Assembly: GCA_900321775.1 (NCBI GenBank)
Contig: ONXE01000087.1
Span: 1 to 21,340, forward strand
DNA: 21,340 nucleotides
Origin: an uncultured Bacteroidales bacterium
GTDB taxonomy: Bacteria; Bacteroidota; Bacteroidia; Bacteroidales; Paludibacteraceae
Direction of reading: 5' to 3'
The stretch's first letter is position 1. Every line of letters begins with the position of its first letter. The notes beneath the pieces are model-generated. The model had not been told where the DNA came from, ran no database searches, and saw only the letters and a program-made list of their open reading frames with translations. The position numbers and the translations under genes are program-made. Below are positions 1-6,875 of the stretch, one piece after another.

Positions 1-201
1 TGCCTCGGGGGTAGTGCGGTCCAGCAGGAGCGCCAGACGCTCATATCCGCGCAAACGAAGCGGGGTGATTTCTTTCTGCGACTTGCGCTTCAGTTCAAAC
101 GCACGCTTCTCGCGGTCGTCCTGCAGCATTTTCCAAAGCACCACACACGTTGCCAGCAGCACCAGCAATGCGGGGATAGTGTATTTCAGTATTTCTGCCA
201 T
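1..201 (-). CDS. DUF7935-type membrane-anchored protein, N-terminal part (cut by window edge)
   Basis: Reading the minus strand from the ATG at 201 gives an open frame to the window edge, about 67 residues. It starts MAEILKYTIPALLVLLATCV, a short hydrophilic start and then one membrane helix (about residues 7-22). A charged segment (WKMLQDDREKRAFELKRK) follows, then TPLRLRGYERLALLLDR. The pattern of one N-terminal helix followed by R-L-x-x-Y-E-R-L-x-L-x-L-x-R is what I know from the Bacteroidota family of unknown function DUF7935. No function is established. The stop codon lies left of the window. It has its own promoter at 249-280, so it is separate from the restriction-modification-like genes to its right. 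Confidence 0.72.
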   Translation of the reverse strand, partial: MAEILKYTIPALLVLLATCVVLWKMLQDDREKRAFELKRKSQKEITPLRLRGYERLALLLDRTTPEA

Positions 202-248
202 AGTCTCTCTAATCATTGCCCTTTAGGGCATATTAACCAATTTGGGTG

Positions 249-280
249 CAAAGGTACTGCTTTTTTCTGACATATGCAAA
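249..280 (-). promoter_or_regulatory. Bacteroidota-type promoter for the gene at 1-201
   Basis: On the minus strand the -7 box TACCTTTG (249-256) is preceded, after 20 bp, by TTTG (277-280). This matches the Bacteroidota sigma-ABfr consensus TTTG, 19-21 bp, TAnnTTTG. The start codon at 201 is about 45 bp downstream. Confidence 0.7.
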
Positions 281-383
281 TATTATTTGAAGAAAAATGC
301 ATTTTTGCTCATACTTTTGAAAAAAAACAGCTTTTCCGGCCAATACTATCCTCAAATCCTTTCTCCTATTCTTAGACTTTTGC

Positions 384-512
384 CTCTTGTCTCATGACTC
401 TTGACTCTTGTCTCGCGACTTTTTTCTCTTGACTCTTGACTCTTGTTCTTTGCTCTTTCTCACATTTCACCTCCCTCCCCCCTAACCAGGGGGAGCCGGA
501 GGGGGTCTTCAC
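384..512. repeat. Heptamer tandem array plus G-run hairpin
   Basis: The gene-free stretch 202-542 is mostly repeat. From 384 to 446 there are nine contiguous 7-bp units in register: ctcttgt, ctcatga, ctcttga, ctcttgt, ctcgcga, ctttttt, ctcttga, ctcttga, ctcttgt. Degenerate units follow to about 466. Then comes a hairpin-forming run at about 468-512, where ctccccc faces gggggag. On the minus strand the unit reads agagtca-like, the same unit found inside the MATE gene. I see no gene here. The remainder is AT-rich sequence upstream of the promoter at 249-280. Confidence 0.8.
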
Positions 513-542
513 TTTTCACATCTCACATCTTGTGTAACCCTG

Positions 543-571
543 AAAAAAGCAGAGCGGCCTTGTGACCGCCC
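543..571 (-). terminator. Rho-independent terminator after the DUF262/HNH gene
   Basis: On the minus strand GGGCGG (571-566) pairs with CCGCTC (557-552, one G-U pair) around an 8-nt loop, and six T follow at 548-543. It lies about 50 bp past the stop codon at 622, which suits the end of a methylase-nuclease transcript. Confidence 0.6.
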
Positions 572-621
572 TAACTTCCTATTCCAGTCGTTTCCTCTGG
601 TTGTATCCGATTTTGATGATT

Positions 622-1809
622 CTACCTGTTTCCTTTGGCTCTATTATGTGTTTTGCAGAGCATTTGGCAGTTGTCAATGGAGGTCTCACCACCTTTAGAC
701 CATGCTGTTACGTGGTCGGCATCCATTTCCTCAAGTTTCCAGATGCGCGTACGGTTAGCGTCATGACCGATGGCGCAGTAAGGGCAGTTAGACTCTTCTT
801 TCTCTTTTGCCAAGGCTGTCTGCGTAGCATAGACCGCTTTCTTGGTCGGCTCATCGAACACTCGCACATTGAGTAGCCGAGTATCCTGACAACCACCGAG
901 GATGTACTCATATATGCCTTTTTTATCTTTGACATAGAAGCTTTCATACAATTCACGCACTTTGGCCTCCACTTCGGTTGGGTTGTAGGCTTTGTCGTGG
1001 TATTTCTCGTATAACTCGCCCCATCTGAGGCCACACATCTCACGCTCAGGCGGAAAATCGAATACCGAGGTAATCCAGTCTATTACGGACATGAAGTAGG
1101 CCTTGAGTTCCCGGATATTGTCGTCGTTGCGATGCGTGGACATATAGTCTTCGATTGCCTTGTCATCGCCCTTGTCCCTGGAGACCCACGCCAAGGCAGC
1201 ATGGAGATAATCCTGGCGTCGAGCGGTACCAGGGATGAAATGACCCCACTTGCTGACATTGGTATTGTTGGAGTTGGAGAACTCCTCTTTGGCTTTCGTC
1301 ACAAACTGCCCGCTATAGACTGCATTGAGCGTTTCCTGTGTGTTGAGCGGAATGCCCACGATGTTGATGGTTCGGAACCAGTCCTTAATCTCTTTCTCTG
1401 TACCCTCGCAGACATAGATAAGGAGTTTGGTATTGAGGAATGTCTCTTGTTCATCTTTGTTCAATGCGGTAAAGTACCAAGGCCTGTCGTTTTGGTCAAT
1501 CCACGCGAACTTCTCCGTGACGAAACGGCCCAAAGAGGTTATTCGCTGCTGACCATCAAGCACTTCGTAGCGGTCCTCGCCTACTTTGGAGAAATAGATG
1601 AGGCCAAGAGGATAACCGTTGCGGACAGAGGTGATGACGTCCATCTCTTTCTTGCCGCCATTCTCAGCATAGAGGTAATGGCGCTGAAATTCCGGCTGGA
1701 TAGTCAGTTTGCCCGAGAGACCGTAGAGGCCCTTCCCTTCATATTCATTGTACTGGAAGCCCTTGCAGATGTCGCCAATGCTCCAATCGGTCCTTAGTGT
1801 TGTTTTCAT
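622..1809 (-). CDS. DUF262 domain protein with C-terminal HNH nuclease domain
   Basis: 395 residues. The N-terminal half is a DUF262 (GmrS/ParB-like) domain, with IQPEFQR at 37-43 and the signature DGQQR at 85-89. In characterised relatives (GmrSD, SspE) this motif belongs to a nucleotide-binding or hydrolysing site. The C-terminus is an HNH endonuclease module: CPYC at 342-345, DADHVTAWSKGG from about 364, then DNCQMLCKTHNRAKGN. All expected zinc and catalytic positions (two Cys pairs, D-H, N, H) are visible. The start ATG lies 5 bp after the methyltransferase stop, so the two genes are very likely translated from one message. I infer a DNA-cutting defence role controlled by or opposed to the adjacent methylase. 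It could instead act on modified DNA, as type IV enzymes do. The domain call is firm; the target and mode are not. Confidence 0.85.
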   Translation of the reverse strand: MKTTLRTDWSIGDICKGFQYNEYEGKGLYGLSGKLTIQPEFQRHYLYAENGGKKEMDVITSVRNGYPLGLIYFSKVGEDRYEVLDGQQRITSLGRFVTEKFAWIDQNDRPWYFTALNKDEQETFLNTKLLIYVCEGTEKEIKDWFRTINIVGIPLNTQETLNAVYSGQFVTKAKEEFSNSNNTNVSKWGHFIPGTARRQDYLHAALAWVSRDKGDDKAIEDYMSTHRNDDNIRELKAYFMSVIDWITSVFDFPPEREMCGLRWGELYEKYHDKAYNPTEVEAKVRELYESFYVKDKKGIYEYILGGCQDTRLLNVRVFDEPTKKAVYATQTALAKEKEESNCPYCAIGHDANRTRIWKLEEMDADHVTAWSKGGETSIDNCQMLCKTHNRAKGNR

Positions 1810-1814
1810 ATGTC

Positions 1815-2945
1815 TTATTGCTTTTTGCGGATTAGAATACGGGGATATGTATTATAAAGCTTACCATCCTCGCCCCATAAAGTAGGGGTCGCATTCAAAT
1901 CGTTATAGTTTGGATAATCTTCAATAGTATAAATGTGAGACCTTAACGTTGGATCTCCTGCACCTCGTTTCGCCATTCCGACAATTTCAAATTGCTCAGG
2001 ACAATATTTGTCTATGAAAGTAATGGGCACACCCATCATACCAGAATAATCATCCGGAATTGCATCAGAATATGGAACCTCAATAGCATCGTAATTATCA
2101 TAGTGAGGGTATCCCTTCTTAGTTATTTCTTTATGCTTTCCATACCTTATGTTATCTTTCATTGACATTAATTTCAATGGTTGGTGGCGTCGTCCGTGCT
2201 CTAGATTGGTAAACCAATGTACACCAGGAACTCGAATAAATTTGTTACCTTGCTCGTCAATTCTTAAAGAAGGGGAATGAGTGTCATAATCTTTTGGAAC
2301 CATAAACTCCCTGTCTCCACTGGTAATTGATGGTCCCATCCATACTTTATTATCTCGGATAAGCGGAAAAACTTCCTTATAAGTAATTGCATTTTTGTTC
2401 CCGATAATAAGAAACTGTTTCTTTGCTTCAACAATCCATGCCACAAACTCCCTAAACAGCGAGAAAGGGGGATTTGTTACGATGATGTCGGCCTCGTCGC
2501 GGAGTTTGCAGACTTCGGGGCTGCGGAAATCACCATCACCTTCAAGGTAGTGCCACTCCAAATCGTCAACGTCAATGCGTCCACTACCATTGGTGTCACG
2601 GGTAAGTTCGAAAATCTTGCCTTTAGTGCGTGTCTTGTCAGCATCAAACAGCGGGCTTTCTGTTTCGAAGAGCGTTGGCTCGTAGTTCTTATATTTCTTG
2701 CTCTCAACAGCATAGGACGTACTGATGAGTTTCTTCAGTCCAAGGCGCTCGAAGTTCTGCGCAAAGAACTTGGTGAAGTTGCTCCACTCGGGATCATCAC
2801 ACGGCAGAAGAACCGTCTTGTCACGGAATGTGTCGGGGTTGTAATCCAGATAGGCGTTAACTTCCTTCTGAATATCAAAATACTGTGTGTAAAACTCATC
2901 GTTCTTTGCAGCTTTCGCCGCTCCGAGGTTGCTGTTGTTTGCCAT
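1815..2945 (-). CDS. EcoRI-family adenine-specific DNA methyltransferase
   Basis: 376 residues from the ATG at 2945 (MANNSNLGAAKAAKNDEFYT). A longer frame begins at 2972, but the shorter start matches the beginning usual for this family, with KNDEFYTQ soon after it. The catalytic motif is NPPF (coded at about 2474-2463) in the context DIIVTNPPFSLFREF, as expected for an N6-adenine methylase of the EcoRI methylase family (PF13651). The segment VLLPCDDPEWSNF probably forms part of the SAM-binding region. The gene is first in a tight pair with the DUF262/HNH protein (gap 5 bp). By eye, base composition is clearly richer in A and T from about 2450 down to 1815 than in the first 480 bp. The recognition sequence cannot be read from the protein. 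No EcoRI-like endonuclease gene is present. Confidence 0.87.
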   Translation of the reverse strand: MANNSNLGAAKAAKNDEFYTQYFDIQKEVNAYLDYNPDTFRDKTVLLPCDDPEWSNFTKFFAQNFERLGLKKLISTSYAVESKKYKNYEPTLFETESPLFDADKTRTKGKIFELTRDTNGSGRIDVDDLEWHYLEGDGDFRSPEVCKLRDEADIIVTNPPFSLFREFVAWIVEAKKQFLIIGNKNAITYKEVFPLIRDNKVWMGPSITSGDREFMVPKDYDTHSPSLRIDEQGNKFIRVPGVHWFTNLEHGRRHQPLKLMSMKDNIRYGKHKEITKKGYPHYDNYDAIEVPYSDAIPDDYSGMMGVPITFIDKYCPEQFEIVGMAKRGAGDPTLRSHIYTIEDYPNYNDLNATPTLWGEDGKLYNTYPRILIRKKQ

Positions 2946-2986
2946 AGTAGTCTTTTGTGCGAAGACGCTCATCTATGGCAAAATAA

Positions 2987-3273
2987 AGCGGGCTCGAATG
3001 TTACTCGTCCCGCAACTCTCGGCTCTGCTACAAGCCTACTATAGTAGAACAAGCAACTTAAGAGCCCGCTGTATGTCAACACAACGAATCGTGTTAACAT
3101 ACGCAGAGGCATCTATCGTTGCATTGCCTTGACTATAGTTCTTTGAATGTAGCAGATTCAGAGTTGCCAAGAACAAAGCGTCAATAAACGCTGTTATTTC
3201 AATATATGTGCGTTCCACTGAACGCGTATAGTTGGCGCGACTAATGTCGCGGATTAGTTACATTTTAAAATGT
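2987..3273. repeat. Hairpin-dense intergenic region
   Basis: No credible gene lies between the methylase and the toxin. The stretch is packed with inverted repeats: agcgggctc (2987-2995) with gagcccgct (3062-3070) enclosing the 12-bp palindrome ctactatagtag (3036-3047); gtatgtcaacac (3071-3082) with gtgttaacatac (3091-3102), one mismatch; agcgt/acgct at 3177-3192; gcgttc/gaacgc at 3210-3225; cgcgac/gtcgcg at 3236-3251; and the 14-bp palindrome acattttaaaatgt at 3260-3273, which touches the toxin stop codon. A degenerate inverted copy of 3012-3032 lies at 3148-3166. None has a T-run typical of a terminator. Confidence 0.7.
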
Positions 3274-3558
3274 TTACTCGTCAAATAGGTCTTGATGACG
3301 CCCTGTTCTTACAAGACCTATCAACTTGATACTCTTCTGCCTGTCATAAATGAGCAACCAGTCGGGCTTAATATGACATTCCCATAGCCCTTTGTATTCG
3401 CCTCCGAGTTTATGAGGCTGATACTCAGACGGGACCTGACCGCTTTCAGTCAGGTAGTCAAGCACGGTTTTGATATCTTCTTTTCGGCATCCTCTTTTGA
3501 GGCATACTTTCAAGTCCTTCTTGAACTTGGTTGACGGAACGAGTTCGTACATGGCCAT
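3274..3558 (-). CDS. YafQ/RelE-type toxin of a type II toxin-antitoxin pair
   Basis: 94 residues from the ATG at 3558; a second possible start is the ATG at 3552 (MYELVPSTKFKKDLK). The order of conserved segments matches YafQ-family ribosome-dependent mRNA interferases: a basic N-terminal helix (TKFKKDLKVCLKRG), then HKLGGEYKGLWECHI, then PDWLLIYD, and a C-terminal LVRTGRHQDLF. In this family the late His and preceding basic and acidic residues form the active site. The antitoxin stop and this ATG overlap as TGATG, which indicates translational coupling. It lies next to the methylase and HNH genes, so it belongs to the same accessory block. The family call is firm; activity is untested. Confidence 0.88.
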   Translation of the reverse strand: MAMYELVPSTKFKKDLKVCLKRGCRKEDIKTVLDYLTESGQVPSEYQPHKLGGEYKGLWECHIKPDWLLIYDRQKSIKLIGLVRTGRHQDLFDE

Positions 3559-3767
3559 CAAAGGATATCGTCAAACATCTCATCCGCACTCTTATAGTGC
3601 TTGCATTTGCCAGAGCGCACCTCCTTAATAGCCTCAACCGTTTCTGCATTGGGCTTGTAGGTTTTTGGCTGGGAAATAATGGTGACTCCCTTGATGCGCT
3701 GCAACAACTCAATAGCACTCATTGCAAGTGCGTTTGCCGGATTGTATTTTACCGTTATTGTCTCCAT
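3558..3767 (-). CDS. Antitoxin partner of the YafQ-type toxin
   Basis: 69 residues, beginning METITVKYNPANALAMSAIE and ending SADEMFDDIL. The N-terminal part (TITVKYNP, then a helix around AMSAIELLQRIKG) looks like a short dimerisation or DNA-binding segment. The C-terminal part (VEAIKEVRSGKCKHYKSADE) resembles the toxin-wrapping tail of RelB/DinJ-like antitoxins. I cannot place it in a named family with certainty; size, position and coupling to the toxin carry the call. Its promoter lies directly upstream. By analogy with other type II pairs it probably represses that promoter, alone or with the toxin, but no clear operator is visible. Confidence 0.8.
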   Translation of the reverse strand: METITVKYNPANALAMSAIELLQRIKGVTIISQPKTYKPNAETVEAIKEVRSGKCKHYKSADEMFDDIL

Positions 3768-3795
3768 AATTCAGTCCTTTTCACCAATTTCGGTG

Positions 3796-3826
3796 CAAAG
3801 TTACAATTTATTTTTGAATTGTGCAA
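3796..3826 (-). promoter_or_regulatory. Promoter of the toxin-antitoxin operon
   Basis: On the minus strand TAACTTTG (3796-3803) lies 20 bp after TTG (3824-3826). This is a good Bacteroidota promoter, with the antitoxin start codon about 30 bp downstream. Confidence 0.72.
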
Positions 3827-3900
3827 GGAAAAAATGAAAAAAGTGCACTTTAGAGCAAAAAAGTTTTAGGAGTAAATATGCAGGTTGTTCGGAAATCATC

Positions 3901-4003
3901 GTTCCCCCTTCACTCCGAAACGCGGAGGTGTCACCGATAGCGGGGACACCTCCGCCGGAAGGGGTACACAACCATAAGATGACCATAAGATAACCATAAG
4001 ATG
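3901..4003. repeat. Inverted repeat and triple 11-mer
   Basis: This is part of the gene-free stretch 3827-4618. cggaggtgtc (3923-3932) and gacacctccg (3945-3954) form a perfect 10-bp stem with a 12-nt loop, flanked by gttcccccttc and aaggggta. Right after it come three contiguous 11-bp units at 3971-4003: accataagatg, accataagata, accataagatg. I see no gene in this stretch. Confidence 0.8.
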
Positions 4004-4110
4004 AGGCGACCCCGCTGCTCCTACGTGGTCATCCTATCGTTTCCCGCCCTACTCCACTAACGGATGCTCCTTCAGCAAACAAGCCGGCACAAACGAGTTC
4101 AAACTTTACC

Positions 4111-4341
4111 ACTTCTACAACTCTATTTCCATAATGCAACGCTATCAATTGTATATCAACACATAACGCCTCGTTGTAGAAATAGAGTTGTAGAAGTCAA
4201 GTGCAAGAAAAATGCAAACATCGCATGATTTTGCACTATTTTTTGCCGCCTTGACTGGCTATGCGAGCATTGCGAGTGTAGAAGTCAAGTGCAAGAAAAA
4301 TGCAAACATCCTAAGATTTTGCACTATTTTTTGCCGCCTTG
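4111..4341. repeat. 19-bp perfect inverted repeat overlapping a pair of 65-bp direct repeats
   Basis: acttctacaactctatttc (4111-4129) is repeated exactly in inverted form at 4179-4197, 49 nt apart. The right arm runs into a direct repeat present at 4189-4253 and 4277-4341. Both copies start tgtagaagtcaagtgcaag and end ttttttgccgccttg. They differ mainly in a short block (gcatg against ctaag). The 23 bp between them are unrelated. No open frame here looks real. Confidence 0.8.
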
Positions 4342-4501
4342 TTCTTTGTTCATTGCTCCTTGTTCCTTGTTCTTTGTTCCTTGTTCTTTGTTCCTTGCTC
4401 TTTGTTCCATGTTCCTTGTTCTTTGCTCTTTGTTCCCCCTCACATTATCGAGTCCCTCATGCATACACCATGCATACACCTTCGAACGGTCTTCGAACGA
4501 T
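4339..4501. repeat. Fourteen-copy heptamer array, then paired 11-mers
   Basis: From 4339 to 4436 there are 14 contiguous 7-bp units in register, all variants of ttgttcc (ttgttct, ttgttca, ttgctcc, ttgctct, atgttcc and others). After a short C-rich link come two contiguous 11-mers catgcatacac (4458-4468, 4469-4479), then two more 11-mers, cttcgaacggt and cttcgaacgat (4480-4501). Short frames across the array in both strands are only the translated repeat, not genes. Confidence 0.85.
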
Positions 4502-4618
4502 TGACAAAATAGCACGCTTAAATCATTGATTATCAATACCACCTCCCCCGATTTTTGACAATACCCCTTGTTTTTTCATAAGTAACTCCACTTTTTTCTT
4601 CACTTTTTTCTGAAAAAA

Positions 4619-4650
4619 TTTGGTCAGTTCAAAAAAAAGTAGTACCTTTG
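4619..4650 (+). promoter_or_regulatory. Promoter of dacB-birA
   Basis: TTTG (4619-4622), 20 bp, then TACCTTTG (4643-4650), with the dacB ATG at 4670. It is a near-perfect match to the Bacteroidota housekeeping consensus. Confidence 0.78.
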
Positions 4651-4669
4651 CAGAAAAATTCAGTGAAGA

Positions 4670-6160
4670 ATGAGAAAATACATGATATTGTTGCTGCTGG
4701 TGATGGCAGCGGGATTGCAGGCACAAGAGTCGTGCGCGAAGGTGTTTCAGGGTAATGACGGAACGAAGGACGCGTCGATTAGTGCGCTGGTTATCAATGC
4801 AAAAACAGGGAAGATGGTGGACCAGTTCAACAAAGATCTGGTTCTGGCGCCGGCCTCGTGTACGAAGTTGTTGACGACCTGCACAGCACTGGAACTTCTG
4901 GGCTCAGATTTCTGCTTTCCCACCACGCTGGAGATTAGAGGTCAAAAGTCGAAGGTCGAAGGTCAAAGGTCGGAACCCGTAGAGGGGGACTTAATTAGCG
5001 CGGGGGGCGTGATTGACGGTAACCTGTACATCCACGGAACGGGTGACCCGACGCTGGGCTCAAAGGACCTGGGCGACCGCGCATTCTTAGGAAGGTGGGT
5101 GAACGCGCTGAAGCGACAAGGCGTGACCCGCATCAAGGGAGATATCGTGGCGGACATGAGTTTTATGGACAACGAAGCCACGAACCCCACGTGGCAATGG
5201 GAGGACATGGGCAACTATTACGCACCGGGAATCTCAGCTATTGCGTATCTGGATAACACGATGGTTATCAACCTAAAATCGACGGAGATAGGCAAGCCGG
5301 TGACGATAGTGAGCACCAATCCCGAATACCCCGACATCGTATTTGAGAACTACATCCGCGGCGCGGGCATCAACTATGACGGAGCGGTTGTTAACGGTGT
5401 TCCGTTCAGCAATACACGTTTCCTGCGCGGCAGTATACCCGCCAACAAAGAGGTGTTCGGTTTGAAGGGCGACCTGCCCAATCCCGGCCTGCTGCTGGCT
5501 CATCATCTGCGGGCGGCTTTGCTGGACTCCGGCATAGTAGTGGACGGAAGTGCGAGCTACACGTTTGAGCCGGACTCGCTGAAACATGTGGTGCTGCACA
5601 AACACCTCTCGGAGCCTTTGTCGGAGATAGTGAAAGTGACAAATATTGACTCAAACAATCTGTTTGCCGAAAGCGTGTTCCGCCATTTAGGCAGCAAGAT
5701 GGGCACGCCTGCCACTATCGACAATTCCATCGAGATAGAACGGAGTTGCTGGGCCAACCGCGGCGTGAATCTGCAGACAGCTATCATCCACGACGGTTGC
5801 GGTCTGTCGACGAACAACGCCATCTCCGCCAGCCAGTTTGTGAGTCTGCTGACCTACATGTACAAAAAATCGAAGAACCTCAACGCGCTGTACGCCTCGT
5901 TGCCTGTGAGCGGCGAGTCAGGCACGCTGAAAGGGCTGCTGAGAAAGACGCCGCTGCAGGGCCGCGTGCATGCCAAATCGGGCACAATTTCGCACGTGCG
6001 CTCGTACGCGGGATATATAGAGAGTGCCGGGGGCGAGACGTATATCTTCGCAATCCTCGTGAACAAAGCATCGTGCAAGTCGCGTGTGACCAGAGAGATG
6101 ATTGAGAAATACCTGTTGGCAGTGTACGAGAAAATTGGACAAGAAGAAGCTACACATTGA
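4670..6160 (+). CDS. dacB: D-alanyl-D-alanine carboxypeptidase/endopeptidase (PBP4, S13)
   Basis: 496 residues. A signal peptide is visible (MRKYMILLLLVMAAGLQAQ), so the enzyme acts in the periplasm on peptidoglycan stem peptides and cross-links. The three penicillin-binding motifs are in order: SxxK as S63-C-T-K66, SxN as SNN near 328, and KSGT at 436-439. The start 20 bp after the promoter box is the only sensible one. Residues about 90-106 (GQKSKVEGQRSEPVEG) are foreign to the family. They are translated from a five-copy heptamer array plus a G-run remnant at 4938-4992, just before the conserved GNLYIHGTGDPTLGS. The frame is kept and all motifs are intact, so the protein is probably active. 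The 3' end overlaps the birA frame. Confidence 0.93.
   Translation: MRKYMILLLLVMAAGLQAQESCAKVFQGNDGTKDASISALVINAKTGKMVDQFNKDLVLAPASCTKLLTTCTALELLGSDFCFPTTLEIRGQKSKVEGQRSEPVEGDLISAGGVIDGNLYIHGTGDPTLGSKDLGDRAFLGRWVNALKRQGVTRIKGDIVADMSFMDNEATNPTWQWEDMGNYYAPGISAIAYLDNTMVINLKSTEIGKPVTIVSTNPEYPDIVFENYIRGAGINYDGAVVNGVPFSNTRFLRGSIPANKEVFGLKGDLPNPGLLLAHHLRAALLDSGIVVDGSASYTFEPDSLKHVVLHKHLSEPLSEIVKVTNIDSNNLFAESVFRHLGSKMGTPATIDNSIEIERSCWANRGVNLQTAIIHDGCGLSTNNAISASQFVSLLTYMYKKSKNLNALYASLPVSGESGTLKGLLRKTPLQGRVHAKSGTISHVRSYAGYIESAGGETYIFAILVNKASCKSRVTREMIEKYLLAVYEKIGQEEATH
4938..4992 (+). repeat. Heptamer array and G-run remnant inside dacB
   Basis: Five contiguous units: gaggtca, aaagtcg, aaggtcg, aaggtca, aaggtcg (4938-4972). 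These are followed by gaacccgtagagggggact, similar to the hairpin element that follows the array at 9404-9445. The insert is translated in frame in a surface-type segment between the SxxK motif and the next conserved block. Confidence 0.85.
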
Positions 6161-6875
6161 CCAGACGCCCAGCACGAACACGTGGCTGATGACGCATTGC
6201 CGCGAGGAGGACTACCCCAACCTCTTCACGGTCTATACGTTCCGCCAGACCGCAGGGCGCGGGCAGGCAGGCAACGCATGGGAGAGCGAACCCGGGAAGA
6301 ACCTGTCGTTCTCGACGTTGGTGCATATCCACACGATAGAAGAAGCCTCGCGGCTGAATATGCTGGTGCCGCTGGCGGTGGTTAATGTACTGTCAAAGGT
6401 CAAAGGTCAAAGGACGGACATACTCCCTCCCCCTACGGGTACTCCCCCTACCTTAGGGGGAGAGTTGAGGGACAAGGAGAAATTCACAATCAAGTGGCCG
6501 AATGATATCTATTGGGGAGATAAGAAAGTGGCCGGGCTACTGAACGAGAATGTGATCATCGGCAACAGAATAGCCTATGCCGTGGCAGGAATAGGCGTGA
6601 ATGTAAATCAGGAGGTGTTTCGTTCCAATGCGCCAAACCCTGTGTCACTCAAGCAGATAACAGGTCAGACTTACGAACTGGAGCCTATGATAGACGCGAT
6701 AGTGGCAGAGATGGAGCAACTCTTGCCGCTGTTGCAGGATTACGAAGCACTCAAACGCGAATACATGGCGCATCTGTATCGCAAGACGGGATTCCATCTT
6801 TACGTGGAGCGGGAGGTGAGCACAGCGCCCAAGGTCAAAGGTCAAAGGTCAAAGGCTCTTTCCTTGCGGAAATAA
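6102..6875 (+). CDS. birA: Biotin--[acetyl-CoA-carboxylase] ligase, C-terminus shifted out of frame
   Basis: Activates biotin to biotinyl-AMP and attaches it to the carrier lysine of biotin-dependent carboxylases. Visible catalytic motifs are TPSTNTWL, GRGQAGNAWES (biotin/AMP loop), KWPNDIYW, KVAGLLNE and GIGVNVNQ. There is no N-terminal helix-turn-helix, so this is the short, non-repressor type. The ATG at 6102 lies inside dacB; a TTG at 6135 (MDKKKLHIDQTPSTN) fits the family start better. Two repeat inserts are present: residues about 97-125 (heptamers plus a C/G-run hairpin) and, near residue 243, a three-copy heptamer array. After the second the frame ends at 6875 with an unrelated tail (ALSLRK), while the family's C-terminal domain continues in another frame to 6967. 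The ligase core is complete; loss of the small SH3-like domain may lower or change activity. Confidence 0.85.
   Translation: MRNTCWQCTRKLDKKKLHIDQTPSTNTWLMTHCREEDYPNLFTVYTFRQTAGRGQAGNAWESEPGKNLSFSTLVHIHTIEEASRLNMLVPLAVVNVLSKVKGQRTDILPPPTGTPPTLGGELRDKEKFTIKWPNDIYWGDKKVAGLLNENVIIGNRIAYAVAGIGVNVNQEVFRSNAPNPVSLKQITGQTYELEPMIDAIVAEMEQLLPLLQDYEALKREYMAHLYRKTGFHLYVEREVSTAPKVKGQRSKALSLRK
6391..6471 (+). repeat. Heptamer array and G-run hairpin inside birA
   Basis: Units aaggtca, aaggtca, aaggacg (6396-6416), preceded by a partial unit, are followed by a hairpin in which ctcccccta (6442-6450) pairs with tagggggag (6454-6462) around a 3-nt loop. There is a possible outer ccctc/gaggg pair at 6425-6429 and 6467-6471. 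Translated, it adds a Pro/Gly/Thr-rich insert between VVNVL and the conserved FTIKWPND. Confidence 0.85.

Noticed and set aside
2987..3070. tRNA or tmRNA-like element because of an acceptor-like 9-bp closing stem and 84-nt length
   Set aside because: No anticodon arm, T-arm spacing or D-arm pattern can be placed, and the TTCGA string lies directly against the closing stem.
3901..4501. Remnant of an insertion sequence
   Set aside because: No transposase fragment, terminal inverted repeats with target duplication, or coding trace could be found; only short repeats are present.
4212..4542. Small open frames on both strands (70-105 codons)
   Set aside because: They are translations of the ttgttcc heptamers and the 65-bp direct repeat, with Leu-Phe-Val-Pro-Cys-Ser-like periodic peptides and no plausible domain.
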